Notes under the pieces: model-generated
What the model was told of the DNA's origin: nothing
The model's database searches: none
Seen by the model: the letters and a program-made list of their open reading frames with translations, nothing else
Origin: an uncultured Croceitalea sp.
GTDB taxonomy: Bacteria; Bacteroidota; Bacteroidia; Flavobacteriales; Flavobacteriaceae
Length of the DNA: 43,135 bases
Direction of reading: 5' to 3'
Assembly (NCBI GenBank): GCA_937926215.1
Contig: CALEYA010000008.1
Span: 1-43,135, forward strand
Part shown: piece by piece, positions 43,075 to 43,135 of the stretch
Numbering within the stretch: the stretch's first letter is position 1
Layout: each line of letters opens with the position of its first letter
Made by a program: the position numbers and the translations under genes

Positions 43075-43135
43075 ATCTTAAAATTTTAACGGGGGGAATT
43101 TACTAAAATTAATTCGAGTAGTTTTAGTAGATTAA

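Noticed and set aside
43075-43135. End of an upstream glpD gene on the minus strand
   Set aside because: Only 61 bases are available and no frame shows recognisable glycerol-3-phosphate dehydrogenase residues.

Overview
The window reads as a chromosomal segment of a marine-type flavobacterium (Bacteroidota, Flavobacteriaceae-like). This rests on a SusC/SusD pair, many surface lipoproteins, near absence of purine-rich Shine-Dalgarno sites, several promoter-like elements of the Bacteroidota type (TTG, about 19 bases, TAnnTTTG), moderate-to-low GC, and typical flavobacterial gene families. No rRNA, tRNA, CRISPR array, IS element or phage gene was seen. Genus cannot be fixed from the sequence alone.

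Layout. (1) 1-2220: the 3' end of a penicillin/AHL-acylase-type Ntn hydrolase, a short 7-bp tandem repeat, an orphan secreted protein and a calcineurin-like phosphoesterase. (2) 2337-9666: a GAF-domain protein, an HD-phosphohydrolase fused to a PycTM-like membrane module (the effector type of Pycsar anti-phage systems, here with no cyclase nearby), and a 1235-residue lipoprotein that joins a metallophosphoesterase, a kinase-like middle region and a TamA-like outer-membrane barrel. (3) 9683-19372, all minus strand: a tightly coupled five-gene operon with two giant VCBS/FG-GAP-ASPIC/UnbV lipoproteins, a vanadium-haloperoxidase-type lipoprotein with all vanadate ligands, a membrane-anchored SRPBCC/GyrI-like protein and a beta-propeller lipoprotein. 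(4) 19588-25006: a probable organosulfonate module with a Na+/solute symporter, an SsuD-like LLM monooxygenase, an FMN reductase, a LacI regulator and a UPF0324/YeiH-type putative sulfate/sulfite exporter. Two near-identical LacI-type operators (22390-22405 and 24989-25006) sit on promoter-like elements at both transcription units, so the genes look like one regulon. (5) 25055-33124: a third VCBS/UnbV lipoprotein, then SusD and SusC, with a strong hairpin terminator between SusD and the VCBS gene. (6) 33457-38668: a second LacI regulator, a GH65 maltose-type phosphorylase and a GH13 alpha-amylase lipoprotein, i.e. alpha-glucan/maltose use. (7) 38710-43074: glycerophosphodiesterase, an HI0933/BaiN-type flavoprotein, glycerol facilitator GlpF and glycerol kinase GlpK, i.e. 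glycerol and glycerophosphodiester use.

How the parts fit. The SusC/SusD pair imports an oligomer across the outer membrane. The adjacent LacI-GH65-GH13 unit suggests an alpha-glucoside, but the sulfonate regulon and three paralogous VCBS lipoproteins flank the pair on the other side, so the cargo is open. The most unusual signals are the LacI-controlled sulfonate-like module with its SusCD/VCBS surroundings, the phosphoesterase/kinase-like/TamA fusion, and the orphan HD-PycTM gene next to a GAF protein.
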